Part shown: positions 16,731 through 24,167 of the stretch, piece by piece
Layout: each line of letters starts with the position of its first letter
Numbering within the stretch: the first letter of the stretch is position 1
DNA from: an uncultured Lachnospiraceae bacterium
Lineage (GTDB): Bacteria; Bacillota; Clostridia; Lachnospirales; Lachnospiraceae
Direction: 5' to 3'
DNA length: 64,000 nt
NCBI GenBank assembly: GCA_910577015.1
Contig: CAJTKU010000003.1
Coordinates: 186,001 to 250,000, forward strand
Position numbers and translations under genes: made by a program
Notes under the pieces: generated by a model
The model's input: only the letters and a program-made list of their open reading frames with translations
Database searches by the model: none
Told to the model about the DNA's origin: nothing

Positions 16731-17511
16731 TAAAATACGCAATTTGCTTTCAAGTGAGGAATATGAAACAGACAATATCGGTATGTCGGGCTCATCGGTC
16801 CTCATTTTTGAAAACAAAGTTTTAAAGGTGCAGGATTATAATGAGGAAGCCGAAAATGAATACCGGATGATGCAGTATCTGCAAGGCAGGCTTCCGGTCC
16901 CGGTGCCGTATGTCCGTGAGGTGGTGGAGGGCAAGTCATACCTGTTGATGAGTAAATGCGACGGCCGGATGGCATGTGCGTCTGAATACATGGAAAATCC
17001 CGCTATTTTGTGCAAGCTGCTTGCAAATGGACTGAAAATGCTGTGGAGCATGGATGTATCAGACTGCCCATGCGACCAGAGTCTGTCCTGCAAGTTATTG
17101 AGAGCAGAGCAAATCATAGAAGACGGTCTGGTGGACATGGATAATGTAGAGCCGGATACTTTTGGCAAAAACGGCTTCAGGGACCCTGCGGAATTGCTCC
17201 AATGGCTGCGTGAAAACAAACCGGAGGAGGAACCGGTTTTGTCCCACGGGGATTACTGTCTTCCGAATATATTCGGAAATCAAAGTGAAGTGAGCGGATT
17301 TATAGACTTAGGACGGATGGGCATAGCGGATAAGTGGTGTGATATTGCGCTGTGTTACAGGAGCCTGTCGCATAATTATAGCGGCGGGTACAAATACAAC
17401 GGGAACCAATCCTATAAGGAATTTGACGAGATGCTCCTGTTTAGGGAATTGGGAATGGAACCGGAATGGGAAAAAATACGTTACTATATTTTACTGGATG
17501 AATTGTTTTAA
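16717..17511 (+). CDS. APH(3')-family aminoglycoside phosphotransferase homologue
   Basis: The 264-residue kinase has the length and layout of APH(3') enzymes. The Brenner motif is His177-Gly-Asp179 with Asn184 (HGDYCLPNIF), and the metal-binding segment is FIDLGR with Asp197, followed by ADKWCDIA. The ending YYILLDELF matches the C-terminus I recall for APH(3')-III. Family members transfer phosphate from ATP to the 3'-hydroxyl of kanamycin-type aminoglycosides. This copy is clearly diverged (YCLP instead of LGDS after HGD), so substrate and resistance phenotype are uncertain. It overlaps the upstream hypothetical gene by 14 bases. Confidence 0.85.
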   Translation: MLIPDKIRNLLSSEEYETDNIGMSGSSVLIFENKVLKVQDYNEEAENEYRMMQYLQGRLPVPVPYVREVVEGKSYLLMSKCDGRMACASEYMENPAILCKLLANGLKMLWSMDVSDCPCDQSLSCKLLRAEQIIEDGLVDMDNVEPDTFGKNGFRDPAELLQWLRENKPEEEPVLSHGDYCLPNIFGNQSEVSGFIDLGRMGIADKWCDIALCYRSLSHNYSGGYKYNGNQSYKEFDEMLLFRELGMEPEWEKIRYYILLDELF

Positions 17512-17576
17512 AATGGGAATAACCGCGCGCGCTTTATGGGAAGCTATTTGCAATATGAAGAAAGGAAGGCGTCAGT

Positions 17577-18551
17577 ATGTGCACAGCTGTAACTTATAAA
17601 ACTAAGGATTTTTATTTTGGGCGTACCCTGGATTATGAATTTTCATATGGGGACGAAGTGGTAATTACGCCCAGCAATTATGTATTCCATTTTACGGAGC
17701 AGGGAGAAATAAAACGCCACCATGCCATTATCGGCATGGCGCATGTGGAGGGCGAATATCCCCTTTATTATGATGCCGTCAATGAAAAAGGATTGGGCAT
17801 GGCCGGTTTGAATTTTGTGGGAAATGCCGTTTACCATGATAAAAAAGCCGGAATGGATAATATTACGCAGTTTGAGTTTATTCCGTGGATACTTTGCCAA
17901 TGTGCCACCGTGGAGGAAGCAGCAGGGCTGATTGGAAAAATGAATCTGCTGAATACGCCGTTCAACGAAAAACTGCCTGTTGCGCAGTTACATTGGATAA
18001 TTTCGGACAGGGAAAAGGCCATAACGGTGGAATCGGTACGGGATGGCATTAAAATATATGACAATCCTGTCGGTGTTTTGACAAATAATCCGCCTTTTGA
18101 GATGCAGATGTTTGGACTGCGCAATTATATAAATATTTCTGCCAAAGAGCCCGGAAATGCTTTTGCGCCGGGGCTGGACCTGGAGCAGTACAGCAGGGGG
18201 ATGGGAGCAATCGGCCTTCCGGGGGATTTGTCTTCACAATCCCGGTTTGTCAGGGCCGTGTTTACCAAAATGAACTCGGTGTCAAAAGACGGGGAAAATG
18301 ACAGCGTCAGTCAGTTTTTCCATATCCTCAATGCGGTGGAGCAGCAGCGGGGCTGCTGTGATTTGGGTGATGGCAAGTATGAAATTACCATATATACATC
18401 GTGCTGCAATGCGGACAAAGGAATCTATTATTATACTACCTATGATAATCACCAGATTTCTGCGATAGATATGCATAAGGAAAATCTGGAAAAGGATACA
18501 CTGATATGTTTTCCGAAGGCAGAAGGAGAACAAATAAAAATGCAGAACTGA
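17577..18551 (+). CDS. Choloylglycine hydrolase family protein (bile salt hydrolase / penicillin V acylase type)
   Basis: The 324-residue Ntn-hydrolase starts MCTAVTY, so removal of Met exposes the catalytic Cys2. Arg16 and Asp19 (GRTLDYEF), the NPVGVLTNNPPF segment carrying the oxyanion Asn, and the conserved Arg in SQSRFVRA are all present. This set matches bile salt hydrolases, which deconjugate glycine- or taurine-linked bile acids; related penicillin V acylases share it. A gut habitat would fit. There is no signal peptide, so it is cytoplasmic. GAAAGGAAGG precedes the start. It follows the phosphotransferase gene by 65 bases. Confidence 0.9.
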   Translation: MCTAVTYKTKDFYFGRTLDYEFSYGDEVVITPSNYVFHFTEQGEIKRHHAIIGMAHVEGEYPLYYDAVNEKGLGMAGLNFVGNAVYHDKKAGMDNITQFEFIPWILCQCATVEEAAGLIGKMNLLNTPFNEKLPVAQLHWIISDREKAITVESVRDGIKIYDNPVGVLTNNPPFEMQMFGLRNYINISAKEPGNAFAPGLDLEQYSRGMGAIGLPGDLSSQSRFVRAVFTKMNSVSKDGENDSVSQFFHILNAVEQQRGCCDLGDGKYEITIYTSCCNADKGIYYYTTYDNHQISAIDMHKENLEKDTLICFPKAEGEQIKMQN

Positions 18552-18571
18552 AAACAACAGGGAGAGAGGAT

Positions 18572-19141
18572 ATGCCGGGATTTGAAGATGGAAGGATAGA
18601 ATACAGACAAATACGCGGGGATGAAATATGCAGGGAGTTATTTTCGACGTTTATCCGTCATCAGGTGGTGACAAAATGCTGGAGAAAAGAAAATGGAAAA
18701 TGGCTTGTCAGGGATGCCCCCTTTATCGACGACTGGTCTGAGAAAGACTATGAAACATTGACAGTCTGTCTGAAACATACGGTTGATTCCGGGGGTTTTG
18801 TGTACGGCGCATTTTATGACGGACGCCTGAAAGGGTTTGTATCGGTTGAATCAGGATTATTCGGGGGAGAACATAGATATCTGGATTTGTCCAGCATACA
18901 TGTTTCCGAGGATATGCGTGGTAACGGGATGGGAAAAGAGTTGTTTCTTGCAGCGGTAAAATGGGCAAAAAGCAAAGGGGCTGCCAAACTTTACATATCG
19001 TCCCATTCAGCGGTGGAATCACAGGCTTTTTATAAAACAATGGGATGCGTCGAAGCACAAATGTATCATCAAAAGCATGTGGAGGCAGAGCCTTTTGACT
19101 GTCAGCTGGAATTTGCAGTGGAGCAAAGGGGACAGATATAA
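18572..19141 (+). CDS. GNAT-family N-acetyltransferase
   Basis: The 189-residue protein starts at ATG 18572, preceded by GGGAGAGGAT; the frame extends upstream into the previous gene but without a site. The C-terminal half has the GNAT core: strand LDLSSIHVSEDMRGNGMGKELF (acetyl-CoA pyrophosphate loop R-G-N-G-M-G near 117-122), then AKLYISSHSAVESQAFYKTMGC. It transfers acetyl from acetyl-CoA to an amine. The substrate is unknown. Proximity to an APH-like gene invites a resistance reading, but nothing in the sequence proves it. Confidence 0.88.
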   Translation: MPGFEDGRIEYRQIRGDEICRELFSTFIRHQVVTKCWRKENGKWLVRDAPFIDDWSEKDYETLTVCLKHTVDSGGFVYGAFYDGRLKGFVSVESGLFGGEHRYLDLSSIHVSEDMRGNGMGKELFLAAVKWAKSKGAAKLYISSHSAVESQAFYKTMGCVEAQMYHQKHVEAEPFDCQLEFAVEQRGQI

Positions 19142-19216
19142 GGATGGCAAATAAAGTCGAGATATTTTTTGATAAATGTTGTATCTTTTATTCAAAACAG
19201 TGCAGGGAGGTATCAG

Positions 19217-20095
19217 TTGGAAGAACATATAGAAGCCGTTCAAAGGATGCAGGATTACATTATAGCAAATCTGACAGAGGACATTACCATGGCGGATTTG
19301 GCAAGGGCATCCCTGTATTCCCCGTGGTATTCCTATAGGCTGTTCGTGCAATTACTGCATATGACGCCGTCCATGTATATCAGAAGACTTCGCCTGTCAA
19401 AATCGGCATTGCGGTTACGGGATGAAGGAGTCAGGATAATAGATGTGGCACTGGATGCGGGATATGAAAGTGTGGACGGATACCAGAGGGCATTCTTTCG
19501 CGAATTTGGATGCAATCCTTATGAGTATTCTGTATGCCCGACGCCAATCTGCCTGTTTAAGCCTTATGGCGTAAAATATGCGAGAAAGGAAAGGGATACA
19601 ACTATGAAAGAAGTAAAAACCGTGTTTGTACAGATGGTGGAAAGACCTGCCCGAAAGGCGATTATCAAGAGGGGAAAAGAGGCCCGGGACTATTGGAAGT
19701 ACTGTGAAGAAGTAGGATGCGACGTATGGGGAATATTAACCAGCATAAAATCCATTAGTGGAGAACCGGTATGTCTGTGGCTGCCTGACGGGCTTATTGC
19801 ACCTGGTACATCCGAATATGTGCAGGGCGTCGAGGTTTCCACGGACTATGCAGGTGAAATTCCGGAAGGATTTGAGATTATTGAACTGCCAAAATGTAAA
19901 TATATCATGTTTCAAGGCGAACCCTTTGAAGAGGCTGATTTCGGGGAGGCAATAGAACAGATATGGGATGCGGTAAAGAAGTATAACCCACAGCCGTCCG
20001 GATATTGCTGGGACAAAGAAAATCCGCGTATTCAGTTGGAGCCAATCGGAAGCAGGGGATACATAGAACTGCATCCTGTAAAAAGCCTGACATAG
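19217..20095 (+). CDS. AraC-family regulator with GyrI-like effector domain
   Basis: The 292-residue product starts at TTG 19217, selected because GGGAGG lies six bases upstream. An upstream in-frame TTG at 19169 has no site. The N-terminal AraC double HTH comes first (EDITMADLARASLYSPWYSYRL, then IIDVALDAGYESVDGYQRAF), ending in GCNPYEY. A GyrI-like small-molecule-binding domain of about 150 residues follows (KTVFVQMVERPARKAI to the end). This HTH-first arrangement is that of Rob/BmrR-like multidrug-sensing activators. It lies right after the GNAT gene and probably controls this cluster. The downstream hairpin at 20196-20249 likely ends the transcript. Confidence 0.88.
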   Translation: MEEHIEAVQRMQDYIIANLTEDITMADLARASLYSPWYSYRLFVQLLHMTPSMYIRRLRLSKSALRLRDEGVRIIDVALDAGYESVDGYQRAFFREFGCNPYEYSVCPTPICLFKPYGVKYARKERDTTMKEVKTVFVQMVERPARKAIIKRGKEARDYWKYCEEVGCDVWGILTSIKSISGEPVCLWLPDGLIAPGTSEYVQGVEVSTDYAGEIPEGFEIIELPKCKYIMFQGEPFEEADFGEAIEQIWDAVKKYNPQPSGYCWDKENPRIQLEPIGSRGYIELHPVKSLT

Positions 20096-20195
20096 TGAAA
20101 AGGGTTGTTTTGTGACATCCTCTTTTGGAAAGCGGAAAACTGGAAGCGGAAAATTGAAAATGGCAATACCGGAAAAATCCAAAAGCCCGAATTTT

Positions 20196-20249
20196 CATAC
20201 ACAATACGGCGCAAAAAGCATTTCTGCTTTCTGCGCCGTATTGTGTATG
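20196..20249. terminator. Long perfect hairpin between convergent genes
   Basis: CATACACAATACGGCGCA (20196-20213) is perfectly repeated inverted at 20232-20249, giving 18 bp. An inner AAAGCA/TGCTTT stem extends it. A T-rich stretch follows on the plus strand (CTTTGCTTTTT). It lies between the AraC gene and the convergent hemolysin III gene and probably acts as a bidirectional terminator. Confidence 0.7.
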
Positions 20250-20280
20250 CCTTTGCTTTTTATAAGCAACGGTGTAATAA

Positions 20281-20931
20281 TTATGCAACATACCGGTACA
20301 TGAAAATAAAGTGGCATACGCTTCCGGCCATACAGAACAGGTGAAAAATTTCATGGGAACCGAAATAGGCATGTTTGGCATTAAAGATAGGTAATTTCAA
20401 TGCATAAATAATGCCGCCCACAGTGTAAATAATGCCGCCCGCCAACAACCAGAGAAAAGCAGCCACGGGCAGTGTATGAAACAGCTTGCCAAACACAAAA
20501 ACACAAACCCACCCCATTGCAATATACAGGATGGAAGAAAACCATTTGGGACAGGTAATCCAGAGCGCTTTAATCGCCATGCCCACGATGGCAATGCTCC
20601 ATACAACAGCCAGCAGTGTAAAGCCTTCCCTGCCGCCCAGCACAATCATGCATACCGGGGTGTAAGAGCCTGCAATCAGGACAAAAATCATCATATGGTC
20701 AATTTTGCGAAAAACCCGCAGGGGTTTACCACTTAAGTTAACGGAGTGATAGGTGGCGCTGGCGCCATAAAGCAGAATCATGCTGAACATAAAAATGCAC
20801 ATGGCAATAAAGTGGTTTCTGTCGGAAGTGATTCCCGCTTTAATTAATAGCGGAACCATTGCAAATACAGCGGCCATCATGCCGATAAAATGAGTGATTG
20901 CGCTGCCGGGTTCACGAATTGTAATTTGCAT
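20281..20931 (-). CDS. Hemolysin III / PAQR-family membrane protein
   Basis: The 216-residue protein starts at ATG 20931 (AAGGAGG eight bases upstream). It has seven predicted transmembrane helices and the family signatures: ITHFIGMMAA in helix 1, YGASATYHS, KIDHMMIFVLIAGSYTP, and the C-terminal SHEIFHLF with conserved His. The family (YqfA/HlyIII, PAQR superfamily) is thought to include zinc-dependent membrane hydrolases. The haemolysin label reflects early reports and should not be taken as a virulence call. It is a single gene, convergent with the AraC regulator. Confidence 0.92.
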   Translation of the reverse strand: MQITIREPGSAITHFIGMMAAVFAMVPLLIKAGITSDRNHFIAMCIFMFSMILLYGASATYHSVNLSGKPLRVFRKIDHMMIFVLIAGSYTPVCMIVLGGREGFTLLAVVWSIAIVGMAIKALWITCPKWFSSILYIAMGWVCVFVFGKLFHTLPVAAFLWLLAGGIIYTVGGIIYALKLPIFNAKHAYFGSHEIFHLFCMAGSVCHFIFMYRYVA

Positions 20932-21085
20932 AATAAAAACCTCCTTGATGGATAAGTATATATAATATGTTCCCACAATTACATAAAAATACACGCATAT
21001 ATCATGATATAGTTTTCAAAACCACATATAACATAATGCAATACTACACCATAAAGAGGGAGATGTCAATAATAATCCGAATTGA

Positions 21086-21134
21086 ATTTCCGCATTTTGC
21101 ACGCCGGGGCAGCCGCTTTGCAAAATACGGAAAT
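21086..21134. repeat. Short palindrome resembling arms of the family A repeat
   Basis: ATTTCCGCATTTTGCA (21086-21101) and TGCAAAATACGGAAAT (21119-21134) form a 16-bp inverted repeat with one mismatch around a 17-base G+C-rich loop. The loop segment GCACGCCGGGGCAGCCGC resembles the 3' arm of copy 1 (GCACGCCGGGGCTGCCGC). The outer ATTTCC-CATTTTG resembles copy 2. No core is present. Confidence 0.55.
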
Positions 21135-21152
21135 ACTGGAAATCTGAGGTAA

Positions 21153-21176
21153 AAAAAGAGGACATCAGTCCTCTTC
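21153..21176 (-). terminator. Intrinsic terminator overlapping a stop codon
   Basis: On the minus strand GAGGAC-TGAT-GTCCTC is followed by seven T. The stem begins inside the last codons of the 88-residue gene, and the loop contains its TGA. Confidence 0.88.
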
Positions 21177-21431
21177 AATAACATGTATCTCCAAATAGTC
21201 AAAATCTATTGGTTCTATAAAGTTATCCTGTGTAAAGCGTGCGCGGTCGTGGCGTTTAAAATCGGCAACCGTGGCGTCCAGCCAGATGGGTTTTCCGAGG
21301 TCAAACTGATAGCAGATTTCGTCCAGGGCATGAAAAATTTTGTGGGTACGGGTATCCGTGCCGTTGTCAATAATAACGGTGTCCCGCAATAAACGGTTGT
21401 CTTTGAAAATTTTGGCCCATAAACGAAACAT
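21165..21431 (-). CDS. Conserved small protein of unknown function
   Basis: This 88-residue, soluble protein starts at ATG 21431 with AAGGAGAAGG upstream; an in-frame ATG 33 bases earlier lacks a site. It is rich in Asp, Phe and Arg (MFRLWAKIFKDNRLLRDTVI at the start, an acidic VIEED end). The ordered mix of short strands and helices suggests a compact alpha/beta domain. I recall similar unnamed small proteins in Lachnospiraceae but no function. It is monocistronic, with a terminator that overlaps its stop codon. Confidence 0.75.
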   Translation of the reverse strand: MFRLWAKIFKDNRLLRDTVIIDNGTDTRTHKIFHALDEICYQFDLGKPIWLDATVADFKRHDRARFTQDNFIEPIDFDYLEIHVIEED

Positions 21432-21706
21432 ATTCCTTCTCCTTTTATTCTGAAGTCTCTGCATTATTTTTCATATCATTCCTATCATAACAAAAAAAGC
21501 ACAAGATGTCATTGATGGAAAGGAACAAAATAATAGACATAAAATCTTAAATAAATGTTAATTTCTTGTATATAATATACAAATCAAATTCGTTATGTGT
21601 TATACTGTTTTTAAGGGTAGAAAGCGGTGCGCTGCTCACGGGTTACATGAAGAAAAGGGGAGAACAGGATAGGGGGATTACGAAACGGCAAGGAGAGTTT
21701 TGACAG

Positions 21707-22351
21707 ATGGAGTGGAGCGATTACAAGGATAATGGTGTGGACAGCTGGAAAGAGGTCAATCTCATTTATTCAGCGGCATTGAAACAGATTCAGACGAAGA
21801 TGGAGATACTGAATGATGAATTTCAGCATGTACACAGGTACAACCCCATAGAACATATCAAGTCGCGTATTAAGACGCCGGAAAGCATCGTTAAAAAGTT
21901 AAAACGCCACGGTTATGAATCTACGATTGAAAACATGATAAAATATGTCAATGACATAGCGGGCATCAGGATTATCTGTTCCTTTACCTCTGATATATAC
22001 AGGATAGCTGCCATGATTGCAGAGCAGAAAGATATTGTGATTTTATCCACAAAAGATTATATCACTTATCCCAAGGCAAGCGGTTATAAAAGCTATCACA
22101 TGCTGGTTTCCGTGCCGGTATATTTGTCGGACAGGAATGCGGAAGCAAAAGTGGAAGTACAGATTCGCACGGTAGCAATGGATTTCTGGGCAAGCCTGGA
22201 GCATAAGATGCATTATAAATTTGAAGGGGATGCACCGGAGAAAATTAAAGAGGAATTGATAGAGTGCGCCAGAATGGTATCGGATTTGGATGCCAGGATG
22301 TTGTCTCTGAATGAAGAAATATTAAAACTGAGTAAAGTGAATGTAAATTAA
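21707..22351 (+). CDS. Small alarmone synthetase (GTP pyrophosphokinase, RelQ/YjbM type)
   Basis: The 214-residue protein consists of a RelA/SpoT synthetase domain alone, without hydrolase, TGS or ACT domains. Recognisable elements are the substrate-binding segment HIKSRIKTPESIVKKLKRHGY, the core DIAGIRIICSF, YPKASGYKSYH and the EVQIRTVAMDFWASLEH motif. It transfers pyrophosphate from ATP to GTP or GDP to make (p)ppGpp. Small synthetases of this type respond at the transcriptional level to cell-wall or other stress. It is a single gene with its own terminator. An A+T-rich TTGTATATAATATACAA palindrome about 130 bases upstream may be its promoter region. Confidence 0.92.
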   Translation: MEWSDYKDNGVDSWKEVNLIYSAALKQIQTKMEILNDEFQHVHRYNPIEHIKSRIKTPESIVKKLKRHGYESTIENMIKYVNDIAGIRIICSFTSDIYRIAAMIAEQKDIVILSTKDYITYPKASGYKSYHMLVSVPVYLSDRNAEAKVEVQIRTVAMDFWASLEHKMHYKFEGDAPEKIKEELIECARMVSDLDARMLSLNEEILKLSKVNVN

Positions 22352-22379
22352 GGAAAGGCCTTTTGGCTTTTCCTTTTTT
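22351..22379 (+). terminator. Intrinsic terminator after the alarmone synthetase gene
   Basis: GGAAAGGCC-TTTT-GGCTTTTCC, followed by six T, directly after the stop codon. Confidence 0.9.
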
Positions 22380-22732
22380 AATAGCTGAATGGTCCCAAAA
22401 TGAGGAGTGCCCTGATGCAAAATCGCATCAGGGCAATTATGAAAAAATTTATCTATGTGCGTAATGAATACATTACTTGCTCACACATCTTTGATAGACA
22501 TAGTATAACAATGAAATGTGAATAAACTATGAACAGGATGTAAAGAAACAGTAAAATATACAAAAAGAAGGTTTGGGACAAAATAGAAAGTATACAATTT
22601 GCACAAACTCAAGAAGATAGTTACCTGTTGTGTTTTTGTTGTGGAAATGATAAAATAAACTATAATTATGTAACAAATGGGCGTTTACAGGTGGAATACG
22701 AAAGTGGTAGGGATATGTTTGGAGGAAAATGG
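22380..22732. other. 350-bp A+T-rich intergenic region with one hairpin
   Basis: No gene is evident. It contains a perfect 10-bp hairpin GCCCTGATGC-AAAATC-GCATCAGGGC (22409-22434) without a T run, and a small GTAATG-AATA-CATTAC hairpin near 22455-22470. A possible promoter for the downstream gene ends in TATAAT near 22662. An unannotated small RNA cannot be excluded. Confidence 0.4.
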
Positions 22733-23461
22733 ATGGACACATTTATGGACAAGCTGGCACAGAAACTGAATGCGCAGGAAATGATTAAAGCGAATGCGGC
22801 TGCCGATGCAGCAGAACTTTCCCGTTTTAAAGAGCAAAATGCCGAATATGAGGCATTGCTGCAGCAGATAAAAGACAGCAGTGGACAAAATGCGGAAAAT
22901 GCAGAAAAATTGGCACAGAATGCGGAGAAAATAGGGCAAAGCGCAGTTCTCATGGGGCAGAATGCGGCTAAACTGGAGCAGGGTCTCGAAACCACAAGGC
23001 AGAGCGCTGACAGGATGGAGCAGGCGGTCATGAAGGTGGAGCAGAGCGCGGCCAGAGTAGGGCAGTGCGCCTTAATGATGGAGCAGGGTGCGGATAAAGC
23101 AGAGCAGAATGCGGCAAACATAGAATCCCTGGTTGCGGCAGGCATTGCAAAAATAGAGGAAATGCAGGCAGCGCCCCGCGATATGGAAGAACTGGACGAA
23201 AAGCTTGCAGAATTAAAGAAAATCCTGACGGAACAGATGGAGCAGCTTACGGACCATGTGCATAAGGAAGATGTCAAAGTATACCGTAATGTACAGGCAG
23301 TGGTGGTGGATGAGACTGCAAAACAGAGCGATATCCTGGGCAAGAATCTTGCTTCCGTATCCGGCAGTTTGAAGGCCGTCACGGGGATATCAGTTGCAGC
23401 ATTGCTGGCAGCTGTTGCCGGAATTGCATTTCAGGTGCTGGTTTACCTGCATATCATATAA
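22733..23461 (+). CDS. Tail-anchored coiled-coil protein with ten Gln-led heptads
   Basis: The 242-residue protein starts at ATG 22733 (GGAGG seven bases upstream); longer in-frame starts have no site. After a helical N-terminus (MDKLAQKLNAQEMIKAN), residues 62-131 consist of ten uninterrupted seven-residue units. Each begins with Gln and has a hydrophobic residue at the sixth position in most units (for example QNAEKIG, QSAVLMG, QNAAKLE, QAVMKVE). A second helix with Glu/Leu heptads follows. A single hydrophobic segment (about 217-240, ending LVYLHII) anchors the C-terminus in the membrane. I recognise no family. The architecture suggests a membrane-tethered scaffold or sensor that oligomerises through a long coiled coil. 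Confidence 0.8.
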   Translation: MDTFMDKLAQKLNAQEMIKANAAADAAELSRFKEQNAEYEALLQQIKDSSGQNAENAEKLAQNAEKIGQSAVLMGQNAAKLEQGLETTRQSADRMEQAVMKVEQSAARVGQCALMMEQGADKAEQNAANIESLVAAGIAKIEEMQAAPRDMEELDEKLAELKKILTEQMEQLTDHVHKEDVKVYRNVQAVVVDETAKQSDILGKNLASVSGSLKAVTGISVAALLAAVAGIAFQVLVYLHII

Positions 23462-23479
23462 GGCAGGGCGGGAGATAAG

Positions 23480-24082
23480 ATGGGAAAACAGTTGTGGAAA
23501 CCGGGCAATATGCTGTATCCGCTTCCGGCAGTTATGGTCAGTGTTTCAGGGAAAGACGGCAAGAATAATATATTGACGATTGCGTGGGCGGGGACGGTGT
23601 GCAGTGACCCGCCCATGGTATCCATTTCTGTTAGACCGGAGCGTTATTCTTACCATATGTTAAAGGAAACAGGAGAATTTGTGATAAACCTGACGACAAA
23701 AGAGCTTGCTTTTGCGACGGATTACTGCGGCGTGAAAAGCGGAAGGGATGTGGATAAATTCCGCAAACTTCATCTGACGCCTCTGCCTGCCAAGGTGGTG
23801 CAGGCGCCCCTGATAGCCGAGAGTCCGGTCAATATAGAATGTCAGGTCACCGAAGTAAAACCTCTTGGCACCCATGACATGTTTCTGGCAAAGGTTGCGG
23901 CAGTTCATGTGGATGAAACGTATATGGATGAAAAAAACAAGTTCCATCTGGAGGAGGCAGAGCCGATTGTATATTCCCACGGTGCATATTATACCATTGG
24001 AAACCTGCTGGGGACATTTGGATATAGCGTGAAAAGTACTTCTAAAGCTCATGCCAAAGGGCATTTCGCTAAGAAGTTCTAA
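23480..24082 (+). CDS. Flavin reductase-like FMN-binding protein
   Basis: The 200-residue protein belongs to the flavin reductase-like split-barrel family (DIM6/NTAB). It begins WKPGNMLYPLPAVMVSV, continues TIAWAGTVCSDPPMVSISVRPERYSYHMLKETGEFVIN and later has HDMFLAKVAAVHVDE. These segments form the FMN-binding half barrel of members that reduce flavins or use FMN as a cofactor. The partner enzyme is unknown. It starts 18 bases after the coiled-coil gene with GGGAG upstream and may share its transcript. A strong terminator follows. Confidence 0.9.
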   Translation: MGKQLWKPGNMLYPLPAVMVSVSGKDGKNNILTIAWAGTVCSDPPMVSISVRPERYSYHMLKETGEFVINLTTKELAFATDYCGVKSGRDVDKFRKLHLTPLPAKVVQAPLIAESPVNIECQVTEVKPLGTHDMFLAKVAAVHVDETYMDEKNKFHLEEAEPIVYSHGAYYTIGNLLGTFGYSVKSTSKAHAKGHFAKKF

Positions 24083-24107
24083 GTTCCACGCGGGAGAAAA
24101 AAGTGAA

Positions 24108-24167
24108 AAACAGGCGCGTGCCTGTCGGGAGTCCGTTACGGCGGTTTCGGCAGGTATGCGCCTGTTT
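24108..24167. terminator. Bidirectional terminator between flavin reductase and polymerase IV genes
   Basis: AAACAGGCGC (24108-24117) pairs with GCGCCTGTTT (24158-24167), and GTGCCTG with CAGGTAT extends the stem. The 3' arm overlaps the stop codon region of the convergent dinB-type gene. Confidence 0.8.

Noticed and set aside
17339..17599. 86-codon frame overlapping the end of the APH-like gene
   Set aside because: It is out of frame within a gene with conserved C-terminal residues (DELF ending) and has no homologous features.
22409..22434. Terminator call for the GCCCTGATGC hairpin
   Set aside because: No T run follows on either strand, and the upstream gene already has a strong terminator at 22351-22379. 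It is left as an unassigned hairpin.
22666..23382. 238-codon antisense frame over the heptad-repeat gene
   Set aside because: It is produced by the repetitive Gln/Ala codons of the sense gene. The translation is Cys/Ser-rich and unlike a real protein.
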